Program-made: the position numbers and the translations under genes
Assembly: GCA_014607495.2 (NCBI GenBank)
Contig: CP053154.1
Coordinates: 4,650,001 to 4,714,000 of the forward strand
Direction: 5' to 3'
DNA from: Carposina sasakii
Lineage: Eukaryota; Arthropoda; Insecta; Lepidoptera; Carposinidae
DNA length: 64,000 bases
The notes under the pieces: model-generated
Seen by the model: the letters and a program-made list of their open reading frames with translations, nothing else
Told to the model about the DNA's origin: nothing
The model's database searches: none
Part shown: in pieces, positions 11,351 to 25,300 of the stretch
Layout: each line of letters begins with the position of its first letter
Position numbering within the stretch: the stretch's first letter is position 1

Positions 11351-13754
11351 CTGAAAAAGCCAGCAATGTAGGCTCAGAATGTAGGGAATATTTTAAACTA
11401 TTGTTAAACCACCGCTAAGACGTAACTGCACAAACCCTGTTTTCCACACACAATGTTAATTCAAATTAAGTTTCATAAGAGCAAAGGCAAACAGTAATCT
11501 AGTAAAATTTTGCACAGCGTTTCATTGAAAAAACTAAAGAAAGACGCACATCAGCTGTTTAATGATTAGAGACGAGCAGCCATTAGCTTTCATTTGAAGC
11601 GGGGTTAATAATCCTGCCAAATTCAATAGGCTAACATTTTAATTTTAATGTGGATTTCATAGACCAAACGTAGTGCCAGTTGCACGAGTTAGAAAAAGTA
11701 AAAAAATAGTATCTCTCTTCTAGTGTAACGTACTCTCTAATTTAGTCAATAAATAGCTACACATGACCTTGAAAGACTATCAATATTTTTTGTTTCCTTT
11801 TTTTACATTGTCTATGCTTTGCCAGTATGTATTGCCAGTTGAAATTAAATATAAAGCTCGTACATACAGGGTTTGTAAGTCGAGATTGCCCACTGAGATT
11901 GCCAATCTGCTTTGAATTTGAAAATATAGAATGACTGTGGAAATTCCATCCCCTTTGAAATTGTCGCCATATTTCACTAATAACAACTATGAAGAGGTAG
12001 ACCAAAGAAATGTTGGATGGCCTGTGTGAGAGAGGATATGCGTGTACTGGGAATGAGCAATGAGATGACGGATAATAGCGATGGATGAATGGAAGAAAAG
12101 TGTTCGAAAATGGGCAAATAATTAAATCCTTTTTTTTTATAAATATGTAACTAAAACCTGCGTATTTGTGATTTTTTCTACATTAGTGACAACAAGGAAA
12201 AAAACAGTTGTTCTAAAAATGTAAATACAATAATACTTTGAATGAAAACTATTTAGTACTATATAGGGCTAACGTGTTACTTGAATCAATATCTAATGCT
12301 GCTGTGCTGATGATGAAGCTACAGAACTCCTTAACGGTTAGGAGTTGGGAGACAGTACAGCAATTGGCCGATGAAAAGTCCACTGGCACCGACTCCAAAA
12401 AATAAGTGATAACTATAAATATTTAAATAGTTAAAGATGACTTTGTTAAAGTATTAGGTATTAAATTGTAAATATTTAAATAATTTTAGATATTTAATAT
12501 GTATAAAGTAGATAAATTAGTTACGTTATTTATCGCTTTTTAGTTAAAATATGAAGGCGGTTAAATTTTTTTTTAAACGTCAGTTTATTCGTGTTAGTGG
12601 TAAATTCTCGGTAAATTTTGTCAATATCTCTGGATTTAAAAGGTCTCACAAGTAAGAAAAAGGAAAAAACTGTGTTTGAAAGCTAATTGTATTTTCTATA
12701 ATCCAAATTAGAAAAAAAAACATGTGGTACTTAACAGAAATGCCACATAAAAAAAATTATATGTAAAAAAAAAATATATATTTTTGTCCCAAATTTCTCC
12801 TGAGAATTTGTCTATGAAAACTAGCCCGTTAATTTGTGATTTGTGATTTTTTTTTGTAAATTACAGAAACCTAGTAATAATAGCTACGAAACAACGCCTA
12901 AATTATATTTCAAATTGACCGTTGCGCGAGCGCCCTTCACTCAGGTATCGCTACTCAGGTACCCAGATAAAAGTGGGAAGTTAAAGCCCCACATGGGGGT
13001 GTTTTTATCGATAAAATGAAGTGTACAACAGGCTCTTAAAATATCGCTAACTCTATCCCGGACACACTGTATATGTATAGGTAATATAGGTTTTTGGCTC
13101 CGTATGTAGGTGTACCGATAATATTCAGCATGGAGACCAATGAAAAGCCAAAGAATATAGGTAAGTAGGTACTTACTCTCTAAGGAGGTAGAGACCATTA
13201 GTTTAATATTATGTTGTTTAATCAATTTGGCTTTAATATACTTAAAGCTTATAGTTAGGTAGGTATAAGCCTTTGCAATGATAGTCTCCATGATATTCTG
13301 ACCGATGCATGCATGCACTGTACCTATTTGCTATTCATAGACTTGCACGTAGGTAACAGTTATACAAAAGCATTACCTTTGTAGGTAATACTGTGGCAGA
13401 GTGGTTAATTGCAGATGTGGGTAGATAAATGTTAGGTAAAGTGCATCAACATGTAGGAGTTCCTTTGAACGATGGCGCTAGCTGCAATGTGTGAAAACAT
13501 AATAATACTTATCTGCGTGTAAAAGGCACGGGAGTTATTTTATGATCTGAGGGTAAGACGAACCTCTCGATAGTCCGTAACGCTATCGTCCAATTGTCAA
13601 ATCACAAAAAATTTGCTAGCGAGTCGCTAGCGTTACGCCGCGTAAAAAGGTTCGTGCTTACCCCACTGGCCCTACCTACCTATCTATTTATCTAGGTACC
13701 TACCTATTGATCTTCAAATCATTAGCTCCCCCGCCTTTCAATATAAGTAATACC
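11351..13754. other. Intergenic DNA, no gene recognised
   Basis: AT-rich, presumably including the promoter and non-coding first exon of the FGFR1OP2-like gene at the 11.35 kb side. The open frames in it have no recognisable domains. GGACACACTGTATA at about 13068-13082 resembles one end of a mariner-type MITE, but no partner end was found. Confidence 0.45.
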
Positions 13755-13822
13755 TACTAGCGGCCGCCCACGGCTTCGCCCGCGTGAGAGTGCGTTATTC
13801 CCGTGCGAAGCCGGGGCGATTC
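13755..13822 (+). repeat. Helitron-like end fragment
   Basis: Contains CTAGCGGCCGCCCACGGC followed by TTCGCCCGCGTG and a second GC-rich segment. This CTAG plus CCCGCGGCTTCGCCCGCG pattern is common at the ends of lepidopteran Helitron-like repeats. Only a remnant is present. Confidence 0.55.
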
Positions 13823-14219
13823 CCTAGTTATACATTATAAACCTTCCTCGTGAAGCACTCTATCTATTTAAAAAAACCGCATCAAAATCCGTGCCCTAAT
13901 TTGAAAGATCTTAGCATACATAATATGGACGGACAGACAGCGGCTAGCGACTTTGTTTTATAATAATGTAGTGAAGATAGGAAGTACTTGCTGCATATTT
14001 TTTACAAAAGTCAAAGCTCTAACTGAAGTAGGTAATTACATCTAATAAATAAAACAAGGAAGGAATAAGTCAGTACCTATTTTATTCATAAGTATAAAAA
14101 TATCTTAATCGACTACTTGATTGCACTTTGTTAACAATGCGTCAACACACGTTGGAAAGAAAGATAAAGCTTTTTTAGTTTATGAGTTAGATCTACCTAT
14201 ATACATACTTATATGTATA

Positions 14220-15109
14220 AGGTCTTTTCAAAATTAGTGATTATCTTTTGACACAAAACTATAGGTAGGTAGGTAAAAAAGAAAAGTGAAAGTTGTTTTA
14301 TAATACAGTGTTTTTTTTGTGGCCACCATTAACGAAGAGTACGTACTCTGTACATCAAATAAAGTAAGTTTATGCCCAAAAAAATGCTGATTTTTTTTTT
14401 ATTATTTTTTTTTATTATTTGATCGGGCGAAATTTATAGTGTCTAGTGTTTATGTTAGTTTTTTTTATAGACAGATATTAATTATTTCTTGTGAAAAAAT
14501 CTTGCTACGTGCGTCTATGTGCATTTATGCAGAAAAACGCAGTCTATTTACTCAACTTTGGACCCTAATATTTTGGAAACCTATGTATGCCTCCATGGAG
14601 AAAAATGATCGTGATGATGAAGAGATTCCGTAGTTTTCGGGAACGTTGACGACCAAAAATCACCTGTATAGTTTCGTGTCAAAAGATAATCACTAATTTT
14701 GAAAAGACCATATAATAGCTATACAGGATGATTTTTGGTCGTCAACGTTTCCGAAAACTACGGAATCTCCTCGTCATCACGATCATTTTTCTCCATGGAA
14801 GCATACCTGGGAAGTGTCTGGTTTCCAAAATATTAGGATCCAAAGTTGAGTAAATAGACTGCGTTTTTCTGCATAAATGCACATAGACGCGTGTAGCAAG
14901 ATTTTTTCACGAGAAATAATTTATATCTGTCTATAAAAAAAACTAACATAAATACTAGACACTATAAATTTAGCCCGATCAAGTAATTAAAAAAAATTTC
15001 AAAAAAAAATTTAAAAAATCCCAGCATTAATTTTGACATAAACTTACTTTATTTGATGTATAGAGTACGTACCCTTCGTTAAGGGTGGCCACGAAAAAAC
15101 ACCCTGTAT
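14220..15109. repeat. Inverted pair of mariner-type MITEs forming a long palindrome
   Basis: One ~355-bp copy runs from about 14311 (TA then CAGTGTTTTTTTTGTGGCC) to about 14665 (AATCACCTG then TA). A second, inverted copy runs from about 14723 (CAGGATGATTTTTGGTCG) to 15106 (AAAAAACACCCTG then TA). The internal 14580-14660 and 14728-14810 segments are near-perfect complements. An outer pair (14220-14263 and 14668-14709, GATTATCTTTTGACAC and complement) flanks the first copy. Flanking TA dinucleotides and CAGGGTG-like ends suggest Tc1/mariner-type non-autonomous elements. Open frames here are repeat artefacts. Confidence 0.82.
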
Positions 15110-15147
15110 GGTAGGTATATTATACAGTGTGTCCGGTCACAGGTGTC

Positions 15148-15333
15148 CGGGTCCGTTCATATCTGACGGAAGATGCGTCGAGCGTATCTCCAGGTACCTA
15201 CAGGCAAACGTACGCTCGACGCACTAACGCGGTTGAGTATGAACGGTCGAGTGTTTTTCTATACATTTTGTATGATCTGGCGTTACGCAACCGATAATAC
15301 GCGACGCATGTTCCATCAGATATGAACTGACCC
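15148..15333. repeat. Foldback repeat with 33-bp arms
   Basis: Left arm 15148-15180 (GTTCATATCTGACGGAAG...TGCGTCG) is complementary to right arm 15302-15333 (CGACGCATGTTCCATCAG...GAAC) with few mismatches. GC-rich inner segments also pair loosely (GCGTATC / ACGTACGC). It is probably a small foldback element. Confidence 0.65.
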
Positions 15334-15986
15334 TTAGGGTGCAGTAATATGGTAAATTTTATCGACAAATCCACTGTAATAACTTTTTTAATCCACACTA
15401 TTAAAAAATTGCAGCTATTTTAATTTTTTTGTTAGTTTCCGGGTAGATTCATTTATTTAGCAATATCTACCGATGTACCTACAGGACACATGGTTAAGCA
15501 TAAAAAAGAATTCATTCGACAGCTAAAAGAGTAGGCAATAAGGTAACATCAAAAAGTTTATCAAAAACTCCCATTAAAATCTTCAAAAAAACCTAAAACG
15601 TAAAAATTTAATTTTTTTTTTTTACTTTTCAATGTTACAAAAAACTAGATAGTGAAGCTACCTTTTTTCCGACTTTTTAGATGCACTAAGTCATTACCTA
15701 AAAACAGTAATTACCTAAAAACTGATGTTAATACCTTAGCTTTAAGTCAACTAGTATATGCGCTATAATTAATTGAATATGACTCTATCAAACGTGGAGC
15801 TCGATTGTCTGACCGTTAGGCAAGTATTGTAACGATCGCATGATGGAAAACCATTAATTATGGAGGTAGGTACTAGCACCTACTACTGCACTGCAAGTGA
15901 TCTTGTGAAAGGAATTTCTTTCTTCCTTTATTCAATTCACAAAATTAGCAGCAATAGGAAGGTAGCTTGGTAGTAAGTCCTGTAAC

Positions 15987-16130
15987 CAGGGTCGGCCCGC
16001 CCATATGGCCAACGAAGCAGTCGCTCCAGGCGCCAAATCCTAGAGGGCGCCTAAATGGTAAAGATATAAACAGGAGAGGCGCCATAATTAGATCTCGCTC
16101 CACTCTAAAATTTACTTCGGGCCGGCGCTG
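15987..16130. mobile_element. hAT-type MITE with perfect 8-bp duplication
   Basis: The 144-bp element begins CAGGGTCGGCCCG and ends CGGGCCGGCGCTG, which are imperfect inverted repeats. It is flanked by the identical octamer CCTGTAAC at 15979-15986 and 16131-16138, as expected for a hAT insertion. It lies ~200 bp from the 3' end of the epoxide hydrolase gene. Confidence 0.88.
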
Positions 16131-16342
16131 CCTGTAACCAGGCGATAAAATATCATATAAATAAATATAAATAAATAAATATTAAATGGACACAGACAAC
16201 GAGAAGGAAGCGTCTTTGTTTTCCTACATAGATGTGGGAAGTGTAGACATAATGTAGAGATGTGAGAGAATCACATATATGAACATCTCATTTAGGCAGG
16301 CGTACTAAGCCGTTTGGTCACCACAATAAATGCCTCAGACAG

Positions 16343-19300
16343 TTAGGAAACTTTATGTTTATTTAAGAAGTCTCTTATCAGCTGGTTCACTTTCTCTGGC
16401 TCTTCTTGTTGTAAAAAGTGTCCACAGTCTGGAACAATGGCAGTCTCCAAGTGAGCGTACTCCTCAGATTTCATTCTGTCGAGGATACTGTGGCTGATGT
16501 AGCTGTCATTCGCTGCATGTGCTATAAGGAATGGTACTTTCTTGTCATCGTACTTCTTCTCTAACATTTTGTAGGTAATATTAGCTCGGTAGTAGTTGAT
16601 CGGCGGAGTAAGGGCACCTGAAAATTCATAAACTTTCAGAAGTTGTTGGTTGTAAGTATACTCGTAGCTACATAAGGTTTATACAGATAAGTTCTGATAT
16701 AGGGGAAAGTAGTACGAGTTGATCCCTTGAGGCAAGATGATCCTGGGCAAGATGGGCCGAAAGTGCCCAAACCACTGGCGACAATAGGGTATATGCATGA
16801 AATTTTTTCATTTCATTTCATTTTTATATTCTACGTAAAAAATGAATATAATAAAAAGTTTGCCCTTTGAATGGCATATCTAACTTTAACCATTTTGAAT
16901 TTACAGCAATTCAAAAATACGAGCCGGCAAAATGTTTTTGAAACGCTCCGGTATCTCCATACTAAAATGGCAAAGACTTTGACATCATAATAGACAACCG
17001 TCTCAAATTAGTATGGGGAAAAAATGCAATCTTATTTTATAAACGTAATATTTTATATTTTGTGTATTGTTGTCAATTAAAATTGTTTATTAATAGGTTC
17101 AGATATTAATTAAGTATTTATTAAATCAATGAGATAATTCAAAATATGGGTAAAATTTATTGTATGTTTTTACTCCTTTTATGTTGTAAATTTTTTTCGT
17201 TAAATTTTTCAAACTTTTAAACTCCTGTAACTTTAGTATTTACTAACCGATTGATGTTATTTTTGCACTATTCGGTTTGTATTTGTAATATCTTTCGAAT
17301 AAAATATAAAAAATCTGTTTTCGTGTCAGACGCATATTCCCTATTGGTCGCTTTTACTGGTTATTGGCTGTGTAGCGATCTTGCTAAAGGTAAGGGAGTT
17401 TCTTTATTTAAAATAACTAGGTAGTGGGCGACCAATACCTGCAACAAACTAGCCCTTACTTAGGATAGGCACTTACATTGTTTTCCAAACCAATACTTGA
17501 AGCAGTCGAGATCTTGTTGCGTGATGGTGTCCTTTCCTTTCGGGAGCATAATCTTATCGAATACATCCAGGTTATTAATTTGTAAGAACAGTTCAGGCAG
17601 CGCTGGAATCTGGTAGAAAAATGTGTACCTGAAAGAAAAAAGATGAATTATGTTGTTATGTACCTACTATTTTTCAATATCCATCAACATATGTACATAT
17701 AATCACGCCTCTATCCCTTACGGGGTAGACAGAGCACCAAGGGCCGATAGAACCTCATGGTGCCACTTCTGTCTGACCAATTTTGAGGGTATAGTTGAGA
17801 TGTACAAGTTCGGTTAGTAGTGACAGGTGGTCAGCCCATCGCCTACAAAACACCAAGACCCTATTGTCCCTCTACTGACTTATACAATAAACCTCTAAAA
17901 ACAAAAATAAAAAAAACTTGTTTATGCAAAAACCTCACTAACCACGAACAAAAACAAAACAAGCCACCTTACGTATATTAACGGAGAAATTGTAAGAATA
18001 TTAGATGAAACGATCAAAACTTTGAGCATAGTATTTCAATCATCATTCCTTACCATGATTTCTTTCTCTGATCGGCATTTGTCCAGATCTCCTTATGCCA
18101 GCCCTCCAAAGACATACTAGCCAGCATCACAATGACCTCCAACGCCTCAGGGTACAAGTCACGGAACTTGCAAGCGATGACACCACCCCAGTCATGTGCC
18201 ACGAGAACACACTTTTCACGTCCTAAAAAGTAGCATGCAAGAAGTCGTTATTTATTATGCAACATATTCTGTCATATATGTTACCTACCTAAGATAAGGT
18301 AAAGTCGTGTTAAGCCACAAGGGTCAGTCAGTGTCATGTATGATGGATGTCCGAAAAATCTAATGGCCGTGTAAATGTAAGCCATAATTTTATTGAGAAA
18401 TCCGACAGACGGCAACTTCGTCAATTATAAGTACATATTTAATTTGTGTAGGGTAAGTTAGTTTAGCTTTTAGAAGTCACTTGCTGCGAAATATCCATAC
18501 CGGCTGTGTTCCTACAAATGGGGTAGCCGGAACTGGCAGGATCGGGAATGAAATTGTACAGCCATGTTGGGAATAGCGGGTTCAGGTGTAAGAGATTATG
18601 TAGTGAAAAGTTGCTAGCCTGAGAGAACGCCCCAATATACGTCGACTCTCACGACACGCACGGCAGGATATATTATTATAAGAACCTATATAGCTGATAT
18701 TGAATTCTGCTAAAGCTCCGTCTTCGGAATCACCAAACTTTTTTCATAGGTACGCATAAAAAATCAACTATGAGAGTTCTTACCTAAATGTCGGATAAGC
18801 TCCCGAATATCTTTGGCTAACAGATCGATTTTGTATGACGATTTTCCCTCCGGCCTCTCAGAGTCACCATATCCTCGCATATCAACGGCCACGCACCTGG
18901 AAATGAGAGAAATTCTGTTAAATCATAAATAAATAGGTCAATTCCTAACTCTACTACTTAGGTAGATACTCATGTAGCTTTCCAAGTCTCTCTCTTAACT
19001 GCTGTGATAAAAAAGAGCTCTAGCCTACAGCACATACGTAATATCTCACACATAATGTGCGTAACATGCATTTTTTTTTCGATATAGCAAGTTAAGAACC
19101 GCTTTTTAGCGATATTCTCTATTCTATACAAAGCAAGCCGACAAACCCATGGGCGAAAGAAAAGTCGATATACGCCGCACAAGTTGGCCGACCCACCGAG
19201 GCTACTGGTTATTCTCCTCTATGGACACTGAGCTCGTGTCGCAGCCAAGGGTGAGGTAGAAAGTTTAATTGCTTTTTAGAACAGCTATCATTTTTAAGAG

Positions 19301-22300
19301 ACATAGTGTCAAGAATCGTGAATAAGGAAGAAGTATTATCCGAGGGGCAGCGGAGGGTGTAGGGCCCGGTGGTGGGCGAACCCTCGATGGAAAGAAGAAA
19401 TACTTAAGTTTACCGTAAATGTAGGTACTAAGTAGGTAGTCGCGAAGTAGTCGGCAAAGTAAATGCCTATCTTAGGTAAAAATATTTACTTACCAATAGT
19501 CTTTCTGGAAGTGAAGAATCTGATATCTCCAGGAGTACCAGAATTCAGGAAAACCATGTACGAATATCATCAGAGGCTTTGAAGAATCGCCGCTTTCGAC
19601 ATAATGGAGTTTTATGTCCTGTAAAAGAAATATTTTTTTTATTTAAAAACCATCCTATGTACCATATATATAGGATGTAACAAAAGGGGTATGTTAAGCG
19701 AAAAGCTATGAAAATAGCCCACTATAGAGGATCTATTCCCAAAATTTGAGACTTGAAATCAAATGTTTATTTTTCCAGTTACTCGTAGTATGGGGAATTT
19801 CTAAACATGTGTGCTAAAAAAGTTATTCGGGGTCAATGGAACAAATTCAGGTTTTTTTTATTTTTCTCGAAAACGGTAAGTTTTTCGAAAAATAACCTCA
19901 GACCAATTTGTAGATCCGAAAATTCTCTACAAAAAAGTCTCCGACATTTCTAAGATTCACCAGTTCAGAGATATCGCGACTGCAAGAGTAACGTTATACG
20001 TGATATGCACACATTGATATTGATCATTGAGTTTAAATAGTTCTTCCATTAAACATAGTACTGTAACGGAGTCCATGTCTCTTCTAAAATACAGGTGTTT
20101 GTGACAGCCAGGCAAATATTGATATGGTGACTTTAGACCATGATTCTGAGATGAAAACAGTGAAAATTTTCGCAGGAAAATTTAAAAAAATTCCGGCTTT
20201 TTTTTCTGTTTTTCAGGAAAAAAATTGTGTGGTTCGTTTAAGTGGGCCTTAAATAATGACTTGAAAATAAAATTTTAACGTTTGGATGATTTAAAAAAAA
20301 AAAGTTGCTTTCAAAAAAGTTCAATTATTTGATCAACCCCAAAGGAGAGTCACAAGTAGGGTTGTCAACCGTCCCGCGTGGCGCGGGACGTCCTGTTTTA
20401 AGGGTCTAAATAATGCGTCCCGTTTTCAAGGGTCTGCGGGACGTCAAGTGTCACGCTTTCCGTTGAATCCTCCCCAGTTGATAAAAAACCCCATCTTCAA
20501 AATTATAATCGCGAAAAGCACGTGATACCCAAATCTTGAACTTTTAATTTTCAATCAGAACACAAATGTTTAAATTGTTACCTACTCATTCATCATCAAT
20601 GAAACATCAGAATTTATAAGTAGTATTTAGTTAAATATTTTTCAAATAGAAAATATTCTCATTGCTTCTCTTTACACTCGATACTCGTACCTACGTACGA
20701 GTATCAATCATTCAACACCAATCAACCAAATAACTATTATAGATTTATCAGGCGCCATTTTGATACCGTCTGATTGAATGAAGCATTATTTTATATAAAT
20801 TAAAGTAAACTATTATATTATTGACGTGGAAAGAAGGTGAAAAAATTTCATCATACAAAGGACGCATACTAACCCAATAAAACTTTTTTTTAAATAAAGG
20901 TCCTTGGAAGAAGGCGAAAAAATTTCGCGCTCGCTCCGCTCGCGTTTATCTATATTAATGTTATAAAGAGATAATCTCAAATAAGTAACAATATCATGCG
21001 AATGAAGTATGCTGATCCAATAAAAACAATGTATTTTTAAAAAAGGTCCTTGGAAGAAGGTGAAAAAATTTCACGCTTGCGTTTCTATGTTTGCACTGCA
21101 AGATAAAGAGTAACAAACAAAATTGTTATACCTACCATCGGTTGAGTTAATACAAAAATATTCCGGATGCGCCACCATTAAATTTTGCAATAGAATATCA
21201 TGACATATTTTAATTCTCTATAAAAATTTACAGAAATTGGTATTGTTTGGTATTGTTTTTCTTGCTCTGGTCCCGCATATTTAACCCCGATGTCCCGCAA
21301 ATCTGTGTATAAGAGTTGACAACCCTAGTCACACACAAGTGATCCAAAAAACAGTAATGTATCACAAAATAACCAATAAACCGATTTAACTAGTCACAGG
21401 ATCGCCAGATATAATTGGTGCGAAAGCAAACATTGCGTATAATCAAATCAAAAATTAATTTCCTGCGAGTAATAACACTGTCGTTTAACTCAAAACAATG
21501 GTAATTGTTCAGTATCTCAGTATTTGCCTGGCTGTCACAAACACCCTGTATAATTACGGTATATAATGGTAGGCCAATGTTGCTCTTAAATTATAAATCA
21601 GTTTTGTGACGGCATTTGTGTCTACTTCATAACAATATTGGATAGTAAAAATCAAATTGAACACTCAATTATAGAAAAAGGTTCCGTTATTATCCTCTAA
21701 CTGAACAAATAAGCAACTTTATCAAAAAAAACTATGTTTATTAATAAATAATTAAACTGACCGTAATGTTCAAGAAGTCTGGATTTAAATCTGTCATATA
21801 TACCTGATAATATTATATTTCTTTAACATGAAAAGTATAAAAAGAAAATTACAATTATGGCTCAAGGAACATCGGAGGGAACCCTAATTTTATAAATGGT
21901 GGCTGGGATCTGTCATAGTAGTCTTCAGAACACTGGAAATGTAATTATTTAAGTAAATGCTTAATAATTCGTGGGGGGCATTAATAGTTTATCAGTAAAA
22001 TCTCAGTCCCATGTCATTTTCCCCGTAAGAGACGAATATTTTCATAATAAACATCAATCGAAATCACTCATGATATTTTGGTATTCATCTTGTATCTATT
22101 ATTTTTGTATTTGTAAATTCAAGCTAAAGATTGCGTTACTGTTACATCAACTGTATAGGCTAATATTGACATACTAGACACCTCTATATTTGCAGTTCAC
22201 AACAAATTGGAGAAATAAATGCACCACTTTCTATGGATGTACCTACTACCTTCTATGGCTAATTATAGAACCACCATTGGTAAGCCCAAAACGTTCTAAG

Positions 22301-25300
22301 GTCTTCTATACGAGTACAACCAACTTTTGTTAGTTGAGATAGTTTAATGAACATGGTCGGGGGGGCTTAGTAACCGTGGACTGGTCACCCACGGTGAAGC
22401 TAAGAGGCAACCAGTCGGCCTGTTTGGGCCGCCGGTTGGCCCTAGGAGGGCGCTCCCAGCGGGCTGAACAAGTCCGCTGCGGACGCGCGTGGAGGTGGGA
22501 CCGCAGAAGAGGAGTGCCGGTATTACGGTGCGCCGCGCCGTTCTCCCTATATTCTGCGGCCGTGGAGTGATCGCAGAGGAAGAGGCATGTCGGTATTGCG
22601 GTGCGCCGCTTGCCCTATCCTCTGCGGCCGAGGTGTGGTCGGTGGCAGAACCACAGACCTGATCTGCCACCAGGTACTAGTTATCTGGTACCCATGGCCT
22701 CCTAGTAGCATAATTTATTAATTTATTTATTTTATTATTTTCATGAGACACAAACAGTACTATTACACAAATATATTTACAATACATATAATAATAAATA
22801 AAATAGTGGAGGCCGAGGAGGGAAGCGCACCTTACCATCGGGTGTGCCCATCGTGGAGGGCTTTCGCGATGGAGCCGCTTGCGGGTGACTGTCGCCGGCG
22901 GGGTCGCGAATGTGTGCGAAAGCGTTCCCGTAACCCCGTCACAAGGCGGCGAGGAGGAAGATGGGGGGGGTTTTTAATGGGTATACCGCGGGACTCATTA
23001 GCCTATACGGGAGTCCCACATCACCACTCGGGTACCCCCTGCGCCCGGGTGGTATGCGTAATGCATTCCCCCCCCGAAACAAAAAAAAAAAGTTTAATGA
23101 AAAAAAAGTTTATCTCCTCATGAGTTTTCCTGGTTTAAACTGGTTTTTATCAAAAGTCATAATTTCTGATGATATCTACAATAAAATACGAAGAGAACAA
23201 AGTATTTTCAAGCACGACTTAAATAATGATTGTTTATTCCGTGTAAAGATAGCGGTTTATTTATATCTATCCTCAATCAGCATTCAGCACAGAGCTATCA
23301 GTCAGTAACTCATCCGGTCTTGTAAAACATGTTGTAATCAAACCAATTTTGTTAACTCTATGTAATTACTCTTTTCCTTATTATCTGGGAATATTTCTTA
23401 AGTAGGTGCACACTGCACAGGCTACACGCAATAGTTATAACTGAAAAGTACCTAAATATTTCCGGATTATAGAATTTTTCATACGGTCCTATGGCGTAGG
23501 TGGACAAAGGCATTGGCGTTGGTGGCGGAAGGCTTAGGAACTTTCGCTTGGCCGACGATTTTGTCCTGTTTAGCTGCAACCGCGAGCGACGTGTGGACTC
23601 AAAAGGGGAAGGCTTTTGCCAAGTAGTGGGACACCACGGGGACACCATTTACTACGGCTACATAAAAAAGGTTGAAAGTGTAATACTGGGTATTACACCT
23701 TCGTTGTCGTGCGAGGTTACACAATACGCACACAGATTATGCCTTAGATTAAAGATTCGCGACAATGATAGCTCTAATCTAAGTAAAATAACATTGCGGA
23801 AAACCAACAGAGGCCAGAAAGCGGAACCATTCCGTGCTGCTACTCGTACTGAAATAAATATAACACTTGCAAACTCGCAATAGTTACGAACACATCTGGA
23901 TTTTAATGATGTAAACATGCGTGAGTATAATGTCGTGTTTGAATTCAATAGCCCGCTAACTAGTCAAACTAAAGGCTCATATATAGCGGTATTATAAAGA
24001 TAATAATGATCTAATTAGGTATTAGCTAGTATCAACTTAATTTTACCAAACAAAATGTTGCTTGAAAAAACCCAGAAGACATTTTCGAAGCGTGTAGGTC
24101 TCGCGCGTTAGTTATTGGTGGATACCTACCGACTTACCTGTGAGGTTTTGCAAAGTGAATGTTGAGAGTAGAATTATTGAAATAAAAGTACTTAGGTGGT
24201 TGTTAAAAGGACGCAGATTTGGGGATGTTCTAGTCTAGAGCCAATAACCGCATGACGCACAAATCTTGAAGTTTGGTAGAGAAAACGATCTGTTTGGATC
24301 CAGAATTGGGTTCGTCACGTGGATTGATGCAGTTGCTTTATGATTAGGTAGAGTAGACAGCTGCTATAACCAACTAGTGTACAAATGGGAAGATTCGATA
24401 CTAAGCATACCCGTATCTAAATCTATACTGTCCTAGGAAGAGTACTATCCATATTCACAACTTGCGCAAGATATATTATAAGGGGATGTAATTATTACTC
24501 GAATCTAATCTAAGATCTAAATTATTTTACTACACGACTCTAGGTATAATTACAAATACTTAAATAGCGTTTTTCATCGAAGCAATTCCATGTCACGTAA
24601 GTACCTATAACTTCGTTCGTAGTATAGCGTTTTTAGTGGCCTTTAGACATATTTATAAATGCTCTTTGACCTCATTGTGGGCGTTCGAAGCTTAGTTACT
24701 AGGGGCTTTTGATAAAAGTACCATTGTTTAGTATGGTAAGGTACTACTAGTAGATGACCATTGATGGAAGACATAGACTACAGGTCTAAAACCACAGCAC
24801 CCACAGACTATTATACATGTACTAGTAGAAGTCCATAATATCATGTAGGTACTTTAGGCAGCAACTATATTGAGTATGTGTTGCCACCTATATCTAGGCT
24901 AGACATAGTCAGAAATGTAGCAAACTGAATTAGCAGAGGGCTGGCCACATAATGTCCTAGAACAGATGGACGGTGGAGTAAGCGGGTTCTCGGGTGGAGA
25001 CCACACCTCGGCAAAAGAAACGTTGGACGCCCTTCAGCCCGATGGACCGGTGACTGGAAGATGGCGGCTGGTAGTGAATGAATGGCTAAACCGGGAGATC
25101 GAGCCTTGTGGCGTGCCTTGGGGGAGGCCTACGTCCAGCAGTCGACGGCAATAGGCTGATTCGATGTATGTATATCTTGGCTAGTCATGTGCTGTGCTGG
25201 AATACTGATAGCTGTACCTACTATTGAAAATTGATGTGAAAGTATGGTAAGGCGGCTAACAAATGTAAGTATGTATATCATATTTACTATGACATCATAA

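Noticed and set aside
12941..13318. 125-residue open frame on the minus strand
   Set aside because: AT-rich composition without a recognisable motif, flanked by repeat debris and lacking convincing splice sites.
22344..22670. GC-rich overlapping open frames on both strands as genes
   Set aside because: Arise from a GC-rich repeat fragment lacking stops; no domain, no splice context.
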